Shown in pieces: positions 5,323-5,949 of a DNA stretch of 5,949 nucleotides. This DNA comes from Verrucomicrobiales bacterium (GTDB lineage: Bacteria > Verrucomicrobiota > Verrucomicrobiia > Verrucomicrobiales > SLCJ01), in NCBI GenBank assembly GCA_007125835.1, contig SLCJ01000108.1, positions 1 to 5,949 of the forward strand, given 5' to 3'. The position numbers and the translations under genes are program-made. The notes beneath the pieces were generated by a model. That model had not been told where the DNA came from, searched no databases, and worked only from the letters and a program-made list of their open reading frames with translations. Numbering within the stretch: position 1 is the stretch's first letter; each line of letters begins with the position of its first letter.

Positions 5323-5949
5323 TTACAGACCATAGATCTGGTCGAATGTGCCCCCGTCCACGAAGTGCATCTCTGTGGCCGGTGCCCAACCACCGAATAC
5401 TTCGTCGATGGTGAACAGCTCGAGATCTGGATATTGATCCTTGTATTTTTCCAGAAACTGAGGATTTGACGGTCTGTAGAAATGCTTGCCGGCAAGATCC
5501 TGGCCCGTATCGCTGTATAGGAACTCCAGGTAAGCCTCGGCCACCTCGCGCGTCCCTTTTCGGTCGACGTTCCGATCAACCAATCCCACCGTCGGCTCGG
5601 CTAGGATGCTCACGGATGGCACGACGATCTCGAATTCATCGCCACGGTCGCGCACGGCAAGCAGCAGTTCGTTTTCCCAGTTGATTAAGACATCTCCAAT
5701 GCGGCGGTCGGTAAAGGTGGTCGATGAACCCCGCGCCCCCGCGTCGAGCACAGGCACATTGGCGAAAAGCCGCCTCATGTAGTCCAACACCCGGGCTTCG
5801 TCGCCCTCAAACTCCCGAAGAGCCCATCCCCAGGCCGCGAGATAGTTCCAGCGGGCCACTCCCGAGGTTTTTGGATTGGGGGTGATCACCCGCACACCCT
5901 CTCGTGCCAGATCGTCCCAGTTCTGAATGTTTTTGGGATTGCCCGACCG
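5323..5949 (-). CDS. sbp: Periplasmic sulfate/thiosulfate-binding protein, C-terminal 208 residues
   Basis: This is the substrate-binding component of the importer, expected in the periplasm. The frame is open to the window edge, so the signal peptide and N-terminal part are missing; full-length relatives have about 330-350 residues. NPKTSGVAR (visible residues 25-33) matches the second sulfate-binding-protein signature, N-P-K-[ST]-S-G-x-A-R. In the Salmonella protein, ligand-contacting Ser130, Ala173 and Trp192 have spacings of 43 and 62. Here Ser29, Ala72 (in DAGARG) and Trp91 (in IGDVLINWENE) have exactly those spacings. The Gly132 equivalent is Val31, which contributes only its backbone amide. 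The C-terminus (YRPSNP, then VFGGWAPATEMHFVDGGTFD) is also typical. Gene symbol sbp versus cysP cannot be decided from this part. The gene is first in the visible operon, and its promoter lies outside the window. Confidence 0.94.
   Translation of the reverse strand, partial: RSGNPKNIQNWDDLAREGVRVITPNPKTSGVARWNYLAAWGWALREFEGDEARVLDYMRRLFANVPVLDAGARGSSTTFTDRRIGDVLINWENELLLAVRDRGDEFEIVVPSVSILAEPTVGLVDRNVDRKGTREVAEAYLEFLYSDTGQDLAGKHFYRPSNPQFLEKYKDQYPDLELFTIDEVFGGWAPATEMHFVDGGTFDQIYGL

Noticed and set aside
5229..5579. Minus-strand frame overlapping the end of the binding-protein gene
   Set aside because: It is out of frame with the conserved sulfate-binding sequence, has no motif of its own, and only crosses the hairpin gap by chance.
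5893..5895. GTG as start of the binding-protein gene
   Set aside because: It encodes an internal Val. The frame continues upstream with the conserved GNPK and NWDDL family sequence to the window edge.

Overview
The window looks like GC-rich bacterial chromosome. Its core is a sulfate/thiosulfate uptake operon on the minus strand. Reading in transcription order from the right edge, the genes are a periplasmic sulfate-binding protein (its N-terminal part lies outside the window), the permease genes cysT and cysW, and the ATPase gene cysA. Together they encode one ABC importer: the binding protein captures the oxyanion in the periplasm, CysT and CysW form the membrane channel, and CysA hydrolyses ATP. 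The 152-base gap between the binding-protein gene and cysT holds three consecutive hairpins. The later gaps are short (25 and 60 bases).

Left of the operon (about 1296-2205) is some 900 bases with no confident gene. It contains several small perfect hairpins and segments that resemble dispersed intergenic repeats. One rightward open frame (1976-2431) has a good ribosome binding site and protein-like composition in its first 90 codons. It runs antisense into the 3' end of cysA, and I do not recognise its product.

Further left is a minus-strand gene for an exported SGNH/GDSL hydrolase related to the platelet-activating-factor acetylhydrolase beta/gamma group (543-1295). At the left edge is the C-terminal part of a plus-strand Old Yellow Enzyme family flavin oxidoreductase (1-372). 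These two genes converge on a 170-base gap that carries a short imperfect direct repeat.

The binding-protein architecture, the exported PAF-acetylhydrolase-like esterase and the style of the intergenic repeats suggest a Gram-negative bacterium, possibly of the Verrucomicrobiota/Planctomycetota group. That placement is an impression from protein and repeat style and was not tested. I see no tRNA, rRNA, CRISPR array, transposase or phage gene, and no convincing new multi-gene system. The points most worth a second look are the unidentified frame antisense to the end of cysA and the hairpin cluster between the binding-protein gene and cysT.
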